NCBI RefSeq assembly: GCF_003086295.3
Contig: NC_092048.1
Span: forward strand, 65,824,841-65,888,840
From: Arachis hypogaea
Lineage: Eukaryota > Streptophyta > Magnoliopsida > Fabales > Fabaceae
Length of the DNA: 64,000 bases
Direction: 5' to 3'
The notes under the pieces are model-generated. The model saw nothing but the letters and a program-made list of their open reading frames with translations. It did not search any database and was not told where the DNA came from. The position numbers and the translations under genes were made by a program. The first letter of the stretch is position 1, and each line of letters opens with the position of its first letter. This document shows, one piece after another, positions 43,591 to 55,561 of this stretch.

Positions 43591-46500
43591 TGCCACTTTT
43601 TTTATTTTTCTTTATAAAGCTTGGCATTTTCGAAAGCTGTGAATCTGAATTCCTCTAGCTCATTTAGCTGGAGCAATCATTTTTCTCCTGCTAGTTTGGC
43701 ATCAAAGTTTAGGAATCTGGTTGCCCAGTAGGCCTTATGTTCCAGTTCCACGGGCAGGTGACATGCCTTACCATACATGAGTTGGTATGGAGAGGTACCT
43801 ATAGGGGTCTTGAATGCTGTCCTGTAAGCCCACAGAGCATCATCCAAGCTCCGTGCCCAATCCTTTCTACGGGTATTTACTGTCCGTTCCAGGATTCTCT
43901 TTAATTCTCTATTAGAGACTTCAGCTTGCCCATTGGTTTGTGGATGATATGGAGTGGCCACCTTGTGGCGAATTCCATACCGAACCATGGCAGAGTAAAG
44001 CTGTTTATTGCAGAAGTGAGTGCCCCCATCACTGATTAGTACTCTAGGGACACCAAACCTGCTAAAGATGTGTTTCTGGAGGAACTTCAGCACCGTTTTA
44101 GTATCATTGGTGGGTGTGGCAATAGCCTCAACCCATTTTGATACATAGTCAACTGCCACCAGAATATAAGTGTTTGAGTATGATGGTGGGAAAGGTCCCA
44201 TGAAGTCAATTCCCCATACGTCAAACAACTCAATTTCCAAGATTCCTTGTTGAGGCATGGCGTAACCATGAGGCAGATTACCAGCTCTTTGGCAACTGTC
44301 ACAGTTACGTACAAACTCTCGGGAATCTTTATAGAGTGTGGGCCAATAGAAGCCACATTGGAGGACCTTGGTGGCTGTTCGCTCACCTCCAAAATGGCCT
44401 CCATATTGAGATCCATGGCAATGCCATAGGATCCTCTGTGCCTCTTCTCTAGGCACACACCTACAGATTATTCCGTCTACACATCTCTTAAAGAGATAGG
44501 GTTCATCCCACAAGTAATACTTTGCATCAGTAATTAATTTCTTCTTTTGTATCCTGTTGTACTCCTTGGGTATGAACCTTGCAGCTTTATAGTTTGCAAT
44601 ATCGGCAAACCATGGTGCTTCCTGAATGGCAAATAAATGCTCATCAGGAAACGTCTCAGAGATCTCAAGAAAGGGGAGGGACGTCCCTTCCACTGGCTCT
44701 ATCCGGGATAGATGATCAGCCACTTGGTTCTCTGTCCCTTTTCTGTCTCTTATTTCTATATCAAACTCTTGTAGAAGCAATACCCATCTGATGAGCCTGG
44801 GTTTTGAATCCTGCTTTGTGAGTAGATATTTAAGAGCAGCATGGTCAGTATACACAATCACTTTTGATCCTACTAAGTATGATCTGAACTTGTCAATGGC
44901 GTAAACCACTGCAAGTAATTCTTTTTCTGTGGTTGTGTAATTTTTCTGGGCATCATTTAGAACACGACTGGCATAATAAATGACATACAGAAGCTTGTCA
45001 TGCCTCTGTCCCAATACTGCACCAATGGCATGATCACTGGCATCACACATTAGCTCAAATGGTAACGTCCAGTCTGGTGCAGAAATGACTGGTGATGTGA
45101 CCAGCTTAGCTTTCAGCGTTTCAAACGCCTGCAGGCACTCTGTGTCAAACACAAATGGCGTGTCAGCAGCTAGCAGATTGCTTAGAGGTTTTGCGATTTT
45201 TGAAAAATCCTTTATAAACCTCCTATAGAATCCTACATGCCACAGAAAGCTTCTGATTGCCTTAACATTGGCAGGTGGTGGTAATTTTTCAATTACCTCT
45301 ATTTTTGCTTGATCCACCTCTATTCCCTTGTTTGAGATTTTATGCCCAAGAACAATTCCTTAAGTCACCATGAAGTGACACTTTTCCCAGTTTAAAACTA
45401 GGTTGGTCTCTTAGCATCTTTTCAGAACAAGTTTCAGGTGATCAAGACAGGAGCTAAATGAGTCTCCATATACTGAGAAGTCATCCATGAAGACTTCCAG
45501 AAAATTTTCCACCATATCAGAGAAAATAGAGAGCATGCATCTCTGGAAGGTTGCAGGTGCATTACATAGCCCAAATGGCATCCTTCTATAAGCAAACACT
45601 CCGGATGGACATGTGAATGCTGTTTTCTCTTGATCCTGGGGATCTACTGCAATCTGGTTATAGCCTGAGTAGCCATCCAAAAATCAGTAATAATCATGAC
45701 CTGCTAGTCTTTCTCGCATCTGGTCTATGAATGGTAAAGGAAAGTGATCCTTTCTGGTGGCTGTATTGAGCCTTCTATAGTCAATACACATGCGCCACCC
45801 TGTAACTGTTCTTGTAGGAACCAGTTCATTTTTTTCATTATGAATCACTGTCATGCCTCCCTTTTTTGGGACGACTTGGACAAGGCTCACCCAGGGGCTA
45901 TCAGAAATAGGATAAATAATCCCAGCCTCTAGTAGTTTGGTGACCTCTTTCTGCACTACTTCTTTCATGGCTGGATTTAGCCGCCTCTGTGGTTGAACCA
46001 CTAGTTTGGCATTATCCTCCAATAAGATTTTGTGCATGCATCTAGCTGGGCTTATGCCCTTAAGGTCACCTATGGACCACCCAAGAGCTGTCTTGTGTGT
46101 CCTTAGCACTTGAATAAGTGCCTCCTCTTCCTGTGAATTTAAAGCAGAGCTTATGATCACTAGAAAAGTGTCACCTTCTCCCAGAAACGCATATTTCAAG
46201 GATGGTGGTAATGGCTTGAGCTCGGGTTTAGGAGGTTTCTCCTCTTCCAGAAGAAATTTCAGAGGCTCTTTCATGTCCTCTGAATCCTCTAAATCAGGCT
46301 GAACATCTTTAAAGATGTTTTCCAACTCTGATTCAAGACTCTCAGCCATGTTGATCTCTTCTACCAAAGAGTCAATAAGATCAACTTTCATGCAGTCTTT
46401 TGATGTGTCTGGATGCTGCATGGCTTTGACAGCGTTCAGCTTGAACTCATCATCATTGACTCTCAGGGTTATTTCCCCCTGTTGGACGTCAATGAGGGAT

Positions 46501-47021
46501 CGTCCAGTTGCTAGGAAGGGTCTTCCTAGAATGAGAGTAGCACTCTTGTGCTCCTCCATTTCCAGCACAACAAAGTCAGTAGGAAAGGCGAATGGCCCAA
46601 CTCTGACAATCATGTCTTCAATCACGCCTAATGGGTATTTAGTAGAACCATCAGCAAGTTAGAGACATATCCGGGTTGGTTTAACTTCTTCAGTTAAGCC
46701 AAGCTTTCTGATAGTGGATGCAGGTATTAGGTTGATGCTTGCCCCAAGATTGCATAAAGCTGTCTTGGTGCAATTACCTTCTAATATGCATGGTATCAAA
46801 AAACTCCCAGGGTCTTTAAGCTTTTCAGGAAAGCTTTTCAGAATGACTGCACTGCATTCTTCAGTGAGGAGAACTCTTTCTGTTTCTCTCCAATCCTTCT
46901 TATGACTCAAGATCTCTTTCATGAACTTGGCATAAGAAGGTATTTGCTCAGGTGCTTCTGCAAATGGAATCTTTATTTCAAGAGTTCTGAGATAATCTGC
47001 AAAGCGAGCAAATTGCTTATC
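43591..47021 (-). pseudogene. pol: A pol: protease, RT, RNase H, integrase (broken, C-terminus deleted)
   Basis: Same frame and domain order as K pol: CNLGASINLIP (about 46745), LGRPFLATG (about 46520), RT FMDDFSVYG (about 45485), RNase [14 protein letters not shown] (about 45035) and [10 protein letters not shown], the integrase zinc finger with [10 protein letters not shown] and CDSCQ (44420-44290), ISDGGTHF (about 44035) and [13 protein letters not shown] (about 43950). The protease active site has N for the catalytic D (CNLGAS; K and others DLGAS), so this copy was probably inactive even without stops. Stops: 46659 and 45411 (CAA to TAA), 45684 (TGC to TGA), 45360, 43674 and 43602. The integrase tail and stop are missing because 466 bases were lost where B lies. 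Confidence 0.93.
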
Positions 47022-48418
47022 CTACTCCTCTTTCCGGAGTTTTTGAGGATAAGGTATCTTGGCTTTATATTCTTCAACCTTAGTTGCTGCAGGTTTATTG
47101 CCTACAGAAGTGGTTGAAGAAGCCTTTTTAGAGGGGTTGTTATCAGCATTTGTGTGTGTCTGATCCCTCACTGGCGATTGAGTGCCAGAGTTAGAAGCTG
47201 GAGTGAAACTGGACGCCAGCTCCTTGTCTGCTCCTGGCGTCTGAACGCCAGAACTGTGCCCATTTTGGGCGTTCAGCGCCAGATCTTGCCCATTTTGGGC
47301 GTTCAACGCCAGATCCTTGCCCATTTCTGGCGTTGAACGCCAGTCCTGCCTTGTTTCTGGCGTTGAACGCCAGTCCTGAGCATAGTCTGGGCGTTCAGCG
47401 CCAGCCTTCCGCCAATTTTCTGGTGTTTTAGTTCCAGAATTACTTTTCCCTGGGCTCTTACTGTCCTCAGGTGAATTTTGGGTGGTTTGCTCATTTCTTA
47501 GCTTTTTGCTGCCTTGAGGTGGGGTATTTAATGTTTTCCCACTTCTTAGTTGAACTGCTTGGCATTCTTCTGCTATTTGCCTTGACAGCTGCTGCTTTGT
47601 TTGCTTAAACTGTTCATCCATATGTATATTAGCCATCCTTGTCTCTTGTAACCTTTCTTTGAATTCGGCTAACTGCTTTGTTAGAAAATCCAATTGCTGA
47701 TTGAATTCAGCAGCTTGTTTTACAGGACTGAGTTCAGCAGTTGCTGTCTTAACCTCTTCTTTCATGGAAGAGTCATTGCTTAGGTACAGATACTGATTCC
47801 TGGCAACTGTATCAATGAGCTCTTGAGCCTCTTCAATTGTCTTTCTCATGTGGATAGATCCTCCAGCTGAGTAATCAAGAGACATCTGAGCTCCTTCTGC
47901 AAGCCCATAATAAAAGATGTCTAACTGAACCCACTCTGAAAACATTTCAGAGGGGTATTTTCGTAGCATCTCTCTGTATCTTTCCCAGGCATCATAAAGA
48001 GATTCATTATCTCCTTGTTTAAAGCCTTGGATGTCCAGCCTTAGCTGTGTCATCCGTTTCAGGGGAAAGTACTGATTCAGGAATTTTTCTGTCAGCTGTT
48101 TCCATGTCTTTATGCTGGCTTTAGGTTTGTTATTCAACCACCTCTTAGCTTGATCTTTTACAGCAAATGGAAACAGTAATAGTCTGTAGAAACTGTGTCA
48201 GCAATCTGTAGAAACTGTGCCAGAAACTCTGTAGGTTCTTCCTGTGGAAGACCGGAATACTGGCAACTTTGCTGCACCATGATAATGAGCTGAGGATTCA
48301 ACTCAAAGCTACTGACTCCAATGGAGGGTATGCAGATACTACTCCCATATGAAGCAGTAGTGGGGTTAGAATATGACCCCAGAGTCCTCCTGGACTGTTC
48401 ATTTCCGCTTAGGTCCAT
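47022..48418 (-). pseudogene. gag: A gag (frameshifted)
   Basis: ATG at 48418 (MDLSGNEQSRR). A net 25-base deletion at about 48190, relative to K, shifts the frame after FLAQFLQIADTVST. The second frame then runs open from 48157 to TAG at 47022 (CAG to TAG). It has the capsid-like block (EKFLNQYFPLKR, SLYDAWERYREML), a Q-rich coiled coil and a stretch with repeats DLALNAQNGQ and DWRSTPE encoded by palindromes (47180-47420). No CCHC knuckle. Confidence 0.92.
47180..47420. repeat. Palindrome cassette translated inside A gag
   Basis: Seven CTGGCGTTCAACGCCAG-type units, all read in the gag frame. K's equivalent (4738-4925) is shorter. Confidence 0.85.
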
Positions 48419-49132
48419 GATGGAGAAAGGGAGATGATGTAAAATAAAAAACATATTTTTATTTATTTATTTATATATTTATTTCGAAAATGAAATAAAT
48501 TAAAATAAATAAAAATTGAGTGAAGATTTTCGAAAAACTGAGGAGAGAAAAAGTGGTTAGGAAGTTTTGAAAAGGATATGATGATTTTGAAAAAAAAATT
48601 TTAAATTTTGAAATAAAAATCTGAATTTTTAGAAATATATTTCGAAAAATTGTTTTTAAAATAGAGAGAAAAGATATTTTTGATTTTTAAGAGGAGAGAG
48701 AAAAACAATAAGATAGCACAAGATTTAAAATTTTTAGATCTAATGCTCCTTATTTTCGAAAATTTTGGAGGGAAAACACCAAGGAACACCAAACTTAAAA
48801 ATTTTAAGATCAAGACACAAGAAAAACTCAAGAACACTTTGAAGACTCACAAGAACACAAGAACATGAAGGACGAACACCAAACTTAAAATTTTTTAGAA
48901 AACCAAAATAAATTTTCGAAAATTTTAAGAAAAATTAACAAGAAAACACCAAACTTAAAGTTTGGCACAGAATTTAGTAGAAAAATTATTTTTTTGAAAA
49001 AGATTTTAAAAAAGAAAATAAGGATTCTAAAATTTTAACACGACAATAATAAGAGACTCTAAACAAAAAAAAAGAGAAATTTTTCCTAATCTAACCAAGA
49101 AAATAAACTGTTAGTTGTCCAAACACGAACAA
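48419..49132 (-). other. A 5' leader
   Basis: Closely matches K's leader: A/T-rich, three TAAGTTTGGTGT motifs (complements at about 48788, 48887 and 48947), no ORF. Confidence 0.75.
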
Positions 49133-49150
49133 TCCCCGGCAACGGCGCCA
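49133..49150 (-). promoter_or_regulatory. A primer-binding site (tRNA-Asp, exact)
   Basis: Element strand TGGCGCCGTTGCCGGGGA, six bases after the 5' LTR end (49157). Confidence 0.92.
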
Positions 49151-49156
49151 AAAACT

Positions 49157-50694
49157 TGGTGCACAAATTGTGAATCACACTTTTCACAACTCGTACCACT
49201 AACCAGCAAGTGCACTGGGTTGTCCAAGTAATACCTCACGTGAGTAAGGGTCGAATCCCACGGAGATTGTTGGTTTGAAGCAATCTATGGTTATCTTGTA
49301 AATCTTAGTCAGGAAGTCAATTATGTTTATCAGTTGAATTGCGAATAACCAAGAGAGCATAAATTAAAGGTTACTTGTTATGCAGGAATGGAGAATATGT
49401 TGGAGTTTTGGAGATGCTTTGTCTTCTGAATCTCTGCTTTCCTCTGTCTTCTGATTCACGCACGCACGTCCCCCTATGGCAAGCTGTGTGTAGGTGGATC
49501 ACCGTTGTCAATGGCTACCATCCATCCTTCTAGTGAAAAGATTCCCAATGCGCTGTCACCGCACGGCTAATCATCTGCAGGTTCTCAATCATGCCGGAAT
49601 AGGATCTGCTATCCTTTTGCGTTTGTCACTACGCCCAGCACTCATGAGTTTGAGGTTCGTCACAGTCACTCAATCATTGAATCCTACTTGGAATACCACA
49701 GACAAGGTTTAGACTTTCCGGATTCTCATGAATGCCGCCATCAGTTCTAGCTTATACCATGAAGATTCTGATTAAGAGATCTAAGAGATACTCATTCAAT
49801 CGGATATAGAACGGAGGTGGTTGTCAGGTACACGTTCATGGTTTGAGGAAGGTGATGAGTGTCACGGATCATCACCTTCATCACAATTAAGCGCGAATGA
49901 ACATCTTAGATAGGAACAAGCGTGTTTGAATAGAAAACAGAAATACTTGCATTAATTCATCGAGACACAGCAGAGCTCCTCACCCCCAACAATAGAGTTT
50001 AGAGACTCATGCCGTCAAAGAGTACAATGTTCAGATCTAAAATGTCATGAGATGCAAAACAAGTCTCTAAAAGTTGTTTAAATACTAAACTAGTAGCCTA
50101 GGTTTACAAAAAATGAGTAAACTATGATGGATGATGCAGAGATCCACTTCTGGGGCCCACTTGGTGTGTGCTGGGGCTGAGATTTAAGCAATTCACGTGC
50201 AGAGGCCATTTGTGGAGTTGAACGCCAGTTTTTGTGCCAGTTTGGGCGTTCAACTCCAGCTTTTGATCCTTTTCTGGCGCTGGACGCCAGAATTGGGCAG
50301 AGAACTGGCGTTGAATGCCAGTTTACGTCGTCTATCCTTGTGCAAAGTATGGACTATTATATATTGATGGAAAGCCCTGGATGTCTACTTTCCAACGCAA
50401 TTGGAAGCATGCCATTTCGAGTTCGGTAGCTCCAGAAAATCCACTTTGAGTGCAGGGAGGTCAGAATCCAACAACATCAGCAGTCCTTTTTCAGCCTGAA
50501 TCAGATTTTTGCTCAGCTCCTTCAATTTCAGCCAGAAAAATACCTGAAATTATAGAAAAACACACAACTCATAGTAAAGTCCAGAAATATGAATTTTTCC
50601 TAAAAACTAATGAAAATAGACTAAAAACTAACTAGAACATACTCAAAACTACATGAAATTAACCCCAAAAAGCGTATAAAATATCCGCTCATCA
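49157..50694 (-). repeat. A 5' LTR
   Basis: 1538 bases, same length as the 3' LTR. Palindrome cassette at about 50210-50330. Confidence 0.93.
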
Positions 50695-50699
50695 ATAAT

Positions 50700-50832
50700 C
50701 AATCAACCATTGATTGCTTAATCTGTTAATCTCTGTGGGATTCGACCCCACTCTATTGTGGGTTTTACTTGATGACAATTCGGTACACTTGCCGAAGGGA
50801 GATTTGTTGAGAGACAAGTTTTCCGTGCATCA
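50700..50832 (+). repeat. P LTR1, last part
   Basis: Continues 28080 after element A. Contains the U5 hairpin CCCAC TCTATT GTGGG (50747-50762) and ends CCGTGCATCA. Confidence 0.85.
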
Positions 50833-50838
50833 AGTTTA

Positions 50839-50856
50839 TGGCGCCGTTGCCGGGGA
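50839..50856 (+). promoter_or_regulatory. P primer-binding site (tRNA-Asp, exact)
   Basis: TGGCGCCGTTGCCGGGGA, six bases after LTR1 (spacer AGTTTA). Confidence 0.9.
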
Positions 50857-52018
50857 TTAATTGTGATTAACAAACTACCGGTTAGTTGATTACCTAGATT
50901 AGACATTTTCTTTTGTTTTGCTTTATTCATGTAATTGCTTTAGTTCTTTATTTTCAATGCTCTCTAACTGTTTGTGTTAATGCCTCACCAAGAAGCCCCT
51001 GTTCGTGACAGCTTTGGCTCTTGGTGATTTTGTTATTAATACAACAGTTCTTTACTCAGCTTCTTTCCAAAAAAAATTGGCATATGATCACATTCTAAGT
51101 TTGGTGTTGCCCTGCAACAATCTGTTTTCAATCTTTCTGGATACTTGCATCCATTCTAAGAGAAAGTGTCACACTAAGTTTGGTGTGCCACTTATTTTTC
51201 TATGCAATGTATCCAGCAACACCACTTGTTTTTATAATCATAATGCCTTTGCTTCTTAGGCTTGCAGTGTTATCCTTAATTTTTGCTTGCTTAACCACAT
51301 ACATCACTTACATTTCAGTATATAAGACGTTCATGACCCATCATAGACCCCACCACCACTGTTTTATTTGCTGCTTGAAGACAAGCAATTAATCTAAATT
51401 GGTGTGGGAAGGGAGAAAAGTAGGAGAAGAAGGGCAACAACAATAAAGATGAACTATAAGGTGGTAAAGTTCCTTTTTCCTCTTACTTATTTCCAGTACA
51501 TTCAATTGTATGATTGTCTTCTAAGTTCTTTGAATGTATGTGTGCTTGTTCCTTGTAAATAAGCATGTCAATTCTGTCTTTTAAACTTTTTATTGATTAA
51601 GGCTGTGTTTTCTAGTCTGAATGTCATTATTGCATCCTTACTTTGCTTACTTGTATGCTTGTCCCTTTTGAATCAAATGAAAGGAGAATGAGTGTTTTTA
51701 AAAGACCAGAGTAGAGTTCATACTATGGAATGAGTTCATGAGTTTGTGGTGTGGTCATAAGTTAGCTAAGTTAGTTCAACCACAAGGGTGGGAAGACAAC
51801 TATCTGTCATGAATACTATGCTTGAGACACACCCCATGAGACTAGCTAAATAAGAAGATCCTAATAAGAAAAAGGGAAAGAACAATGAAGGTGAAAAAAA
51901 ATAAAAGAAAAAGAGTAAGCAATAAGGCTAGGCACCAATGGTTTTAATCTTGAGGCAAGTGTCTGTGGTGCTCCTGTGTGAGGGATCTACTTGGATGAAT
52001 AAGCTCTTAGCATAAACT
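50857..52018 (+). other. P internal region, noncoding
   Basis: About 1.2 kb with no gag or pol and no believable ORF. It has two CTAAGTTTGGTGT motifs (51087, 51174) and a hairpin TGCTTG AAGA CAAGCA followed by CTAAATTGGTGTGGG (about 51371-51408). The last eight bases (52011-52018) read AGTTTATG on the minus strand, i.e. the spacer plus the first two PBS bases expected after an LTR, attached to the inverted LTR2. Confidence 0.75.
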
Positions 52019-54555
52019 TGATGCATGGAAAACTTGTCTCTTAACAAATCTCCCTTCGGCAAGTGTACCGAATTGTCGTCAAGTAAAACCCATAATAGAG
52101 TGGGGTCGAATCCCACAGAGATTAATGGATTAAGCAATCAATGGTTGATTGATTATCCTAGTTAGACGATTCAGATTTGGATGATGAGCAGCAGGAATTG
52201 TAAATTTACAAAAAAGTAAAGAAAGCAATAAAGTGCAGAAAAATAAAATGGCACAAGAAGTAAATGTAAGAACTAAAAATAAAATGAACATTGGGATCAA
52301 GAGATATTGCAATCCTCCGGATCATGTTCATTCTCATCTCTTCCTCAATCAATGCACTCATTGATCTCCTTGGCAATCTTAAGTGATTGAATTACAATTT
52401 CTTGTAATTCAATCTCTCAAATCTTGATCAATAGCCAATTCCTTGGTCAATTGCTCATGAGAAGAGATGAAGTATGGTCACTAATTATACCACATGCATT
52501 TCCCAAATCAAGTGTTGAGAGGATTATAGTCACATATCCATCCAAACCCAATTTGGTCCAGCATGAGAAAGCATTTCTAGCTTGATCTCTTCATTCCTCT
52601 TCCAAGGTTCAGAAGAGATCCAAGTATGAATAGTTTCTTTTCCAAGATAACTACCCAATTGGATGAAGACCGAAAGCTTTCAAGAAAAATCAAGAGAAAA
52701 GAAAGAAGAAGAAGAATAAGAACTATAATTGATCCATTGAATCACAATAGAGCTCTCTAACCTAATGTAAAGAGTTAGTTGATCATTGCTCTACAAAATA
52801 CAAAATAAAATAGAAAGAAAGTGTAGAAAAGTAAAGATGAAGATAAAAACTGAAATTAAAAATTTAACATTCATAAATGAAAATTACAACTAAAAGAAAA
52901 ACTACTAGTAAGAAAAGAAAAGAAGAGAAAAGGAAGAAGAGTGGTTGAGGGGAGGGGTCCGAAGACCCACTCCCCTTGGAGTGTGCCAATTCACAGAAGT
53001 TCGAATTGGTCTTCACTCTCTCCCCCTTCCTTCAATTTCCAGAATTCCAGAATGACTTGAATGTAAAAACAAAGGCCTTTATATAGGTTCTCCTAAATTA
53101 CAAAATGAAATTAAAAGCAAATTACACTTAAATGAAAATTCCTATTCTAGATGCTTTTTGTGGCCTTGGTTGACAATTGTGGGCTTGCTTGCTTGAGCTT
53201 TGAAGTGGACTTGAGAGAGAAGTGAGTTAAGTTGAGGTCCAGGTGCTAAAGTTGGTGCTAAAGTTAGCCACACTAACGCTACAAGTGTGGCGTTAGTGCT
53301 AAAGTTATTGTGGCTAACGATGCACTTGCTGCCCAGTTGGTGTTTTTGGAGATTAAAAGATGCCTCTTGTTTGTGCTCCAATTTCATGCCCACTATAAAG
53401 TATTATATATCGTTGGAAAGCTCTGAATGTCAGCTTTCTAACGCAACTAGAATCACCTCAATTGGACCCCTGTAGCTCAAGTTATGCTCCTTTGAAGTGG
53501 ACATGGTCGCTGGCATATATGCCAATGTTACTGGAAATGTTGATTGCCAATAACGCTAGCGATTTCCCGTTTCTAAAGATCAAACTTAATATCCAGCCCA
53601 TACTATTATATATCGTTGGAAAGCCCTGGATGTCTACTTTCTAATGCCTTTAGAAGCACATCATTTGGAGCTCTACAACTCGAGTTATACTTCTTGGAAG
53701 GTGAAGAGGTCAGTTGACCTAAATACAGGCTGATGCCATGTTCATCATTGCACTTTCGGGGCAGGTTTTCTCCCTCAAGTTATGCGTGTTTGAAGAAGGC
53801 ATGGTCAGGCTGCCAGGTGGGACTTTTGCCCACGTTAACTACCACGTTAACTAAGTTAACGTGGGAGTTAACGTGACTTATTGAGGGCTTGTGAGTTCAC
53901 TCCAACGTTAGTGAGAATGTTTGGTGTCACTAACGTTGTCGATCACCACCTTTCTCCACGTTAGCTTCCACGTTAACTAAGTTAACGTGGGAGTTAACGT
54001 GGCTTTGTTGTAACTTGGGCCAACGTTAGTGACAATGTTGAATGTCACTAACGTTGGCTTTCCCCCTTTCTTCTTAACGTTAGAGGCCACGTTAACTAAG
54101 TTAACGTGGCAACTAACGTGCCCACTTATGAGCTTGGTCCAACGTTAGTGATAATGTTAAGTGTCACTAACGTTGGCTCCATTTCCTTTCTTCAAAGTTG
54201 ATGCCACTAACTTTTCTCACTAACGTTGGGGCTTTCCTTGCTTCCACGTTAGTGCCTACGTTAGTGTAACTAACGTAGCCACTAACGTGGCTCTTCTCTT
54301 CTTCTTTTGGCCTGAAATCAATCAAACAAAGTGCATCAAAGTCTTGCTCTTAATCATGGATCATGCATCATCCAATTTATCATATAATTCATGCAGAATC
54401 CTGATGAAATCACGTAAAATGTACAATGTATGCTTGAATCAAGATGTAAGTGAATATCTACCCAAAACTAGCTTATTTCCTAAGAAAATGCATGAAACTA
54501 CCTTAAAAACAGTAAAGAAAAGGTCAGTGAAACTGGCCAAGATGCCCTGGCATCA
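52019..54555 (-). repeat. P LTR2, inverted
   Basis: Reverse complement of LTR1: TGATGCCAGG (54555) to CATGCATCA (52019), 2537 bases. The palindrome array (53810-54295) is longer than in LTR1; TATA box at 53078-53085. Confidence 0.88.
53810..54295. repeat. Palindrome cassette in P LTR2
   Basis: CAACGTTAGTGACA and CCACGTTAACT units as in LTR1, plus a further unit built on CTACGTTAGTTACACTAACGTAG-like arms that LTR1 has lost. Confidence 0.85.
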
Positions 54556-54560
54556 ACATG

Positions 54561-55561
54561 TGGGTCAGCGGAGTAAGAAGATTACTAAAACTCCTCCCAG
54601 TACTCTCCCAAGCAATACAGAAAAAAATCCCAAGAGAGAGTGCAAGGCCATAACCATGACCAATATGGCCGAACCTGGAGAGAGTGAGGAGGACGTGAGT
54701 CCCAGTGAGAAAAGCCTCATGGGACGTCCTCTGGACAGAAAGGAGTTTTCCTTTGAGGAACCAAAGGAATCTGAGGCTCATACAGAGACCATAGAGATTC
54801 CATTGAACCTCCTTCTGCCATTCATGAGCTTTGATGAATATTCTTCCTCTGAAGAGGATGAAGACATCACTGAAGAGCAAGTTGCTAAATATCTAGGAGC
54901 AATAATGAAGCTGAATGCCAAGTTGTTTGGTAATGAGACTTAGGAGGATGAACCCCCCTTGCTCACTAATGAACTGAGTGCATTAATGAGGCAGACATTA
55001 CCTCAGAAGAAACTGGATCCCAGAAAATTCTTCATACCTTGTACCATAGGCACCATGACCTTTGAGAAAGCTCTGTGTGACCTGGGGTCAGGGATAAACC
55101 TCATGCCACTCTCTGTAATAGAGAAACTAGGAATCTTTGAGGTACAAGCTGCAAGAATCTCACTAGAGATGGCAGAAAAATCAATGAAACAGGCTTATGG
55201 ATTAGTAGAGGATGTGCTAGTAAAGGTTGAAGGCCTTTACATCCCTGCTGATTTTATAATCCTAGACACTGGGAAGGATGAGGATGAATCCATCATCCTT
55301 GGCAGACCCTTCCTAGCCACAGCAAAAGCTGTGATTGATGTTGACAGAGAAGAGTTGGTCCTTCAGTTGAATGAGGACTACCTTGTATTCAAGACTCAAG
55401 GTTCTCCTTCTGTAACCATGGAGAGGAAGCATGAAAAGCTTCTCTCAATTCAGAGTAAAAAAAAACCCCCACATTTAAACTCTAAGTTTGGTGTTGGGAG
55501 GCCACAACCAAACTCTAAGTTTGGTGTTGAAAGGCCCCAACCCTGCTCTGATTATCTGTGA
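54561..55561 (+). pseudogene. gag: C gag-protease, 3' part
   Basis: Continues the gag frame of 25663 (HVGQRSKK). It includes the acidic linker (SSSEEDEDITEEQVAKYLGA), TAG at 54941 (TGG to TAG), the protease with CDLGSGINLMPLSVIEKLG (about 55078) and ILGRPFLATA (about 55297), and the SKFGVG tail encoded by two CTAAGTTTGGTGTTG copies. It ends at TGA 55559, without RT or integrase, exactly as in B. So the C and B families are gag-protease only. Confidence 0.9.

Larger units (their letters stand above)
28081..50694 (-). mobile_element. Element A: autonomous Athila/Tat-type element inside P, target duplication ataat
   Basis: Both LTRs are 1538 bases (28081-29618 and 49157-50694) and the flanks are ataat on both sides (28076-28080, 50695-50699), so the insertion is clean. 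In the first 320 bases the two LTRs differ at three sites by eye, suggesting a moderately recent insertion. Read on the minus strand: LTR, PBS, leader, gag-pol, [deletion plus element B], palindrome cassette, env-position pseudogene, 3' noncoding block, LTR. Without B it is about 11.6 kb. Confidence 0.93.
25664..54555 (+). mobile_element. Element P: retroelement with inverted LTRs inside C gag, target duplication acatg
   Basis: P starts TGATGCCAGG (25664) and ends CCTGGCATCA (54555). The flanks 25659-25663 and 54556-54560 are both acatg, and removing P plus one copy restores the C gag frame. LTR1 (plus; split by A) is followed by an exact tRNA-Asp PBS and about 1.2 kb of noncoding DNA, then LTR2 on the minus strand. 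P therefore has U3 ends facing outward on both sides. It carries no gag or pol. Without A it is about 6.3 kb. Confidence 0.85.

Noticed and set aside
25664..54555. P as a DNA transposon with long terminal inverted repeats
   Set aside because: The inverted ends contain a TATA box, a U5 block, TG...CA ends and, on one side, an exact PBS; there is no transposase. LTR origin explains more.
54287..54560. N-terminal extension of the C gag 3' part into P LTR2
   Set aside because: The frame is open across the boundary by chance; the sequence before 54556 is the reverse complement of LTR1.
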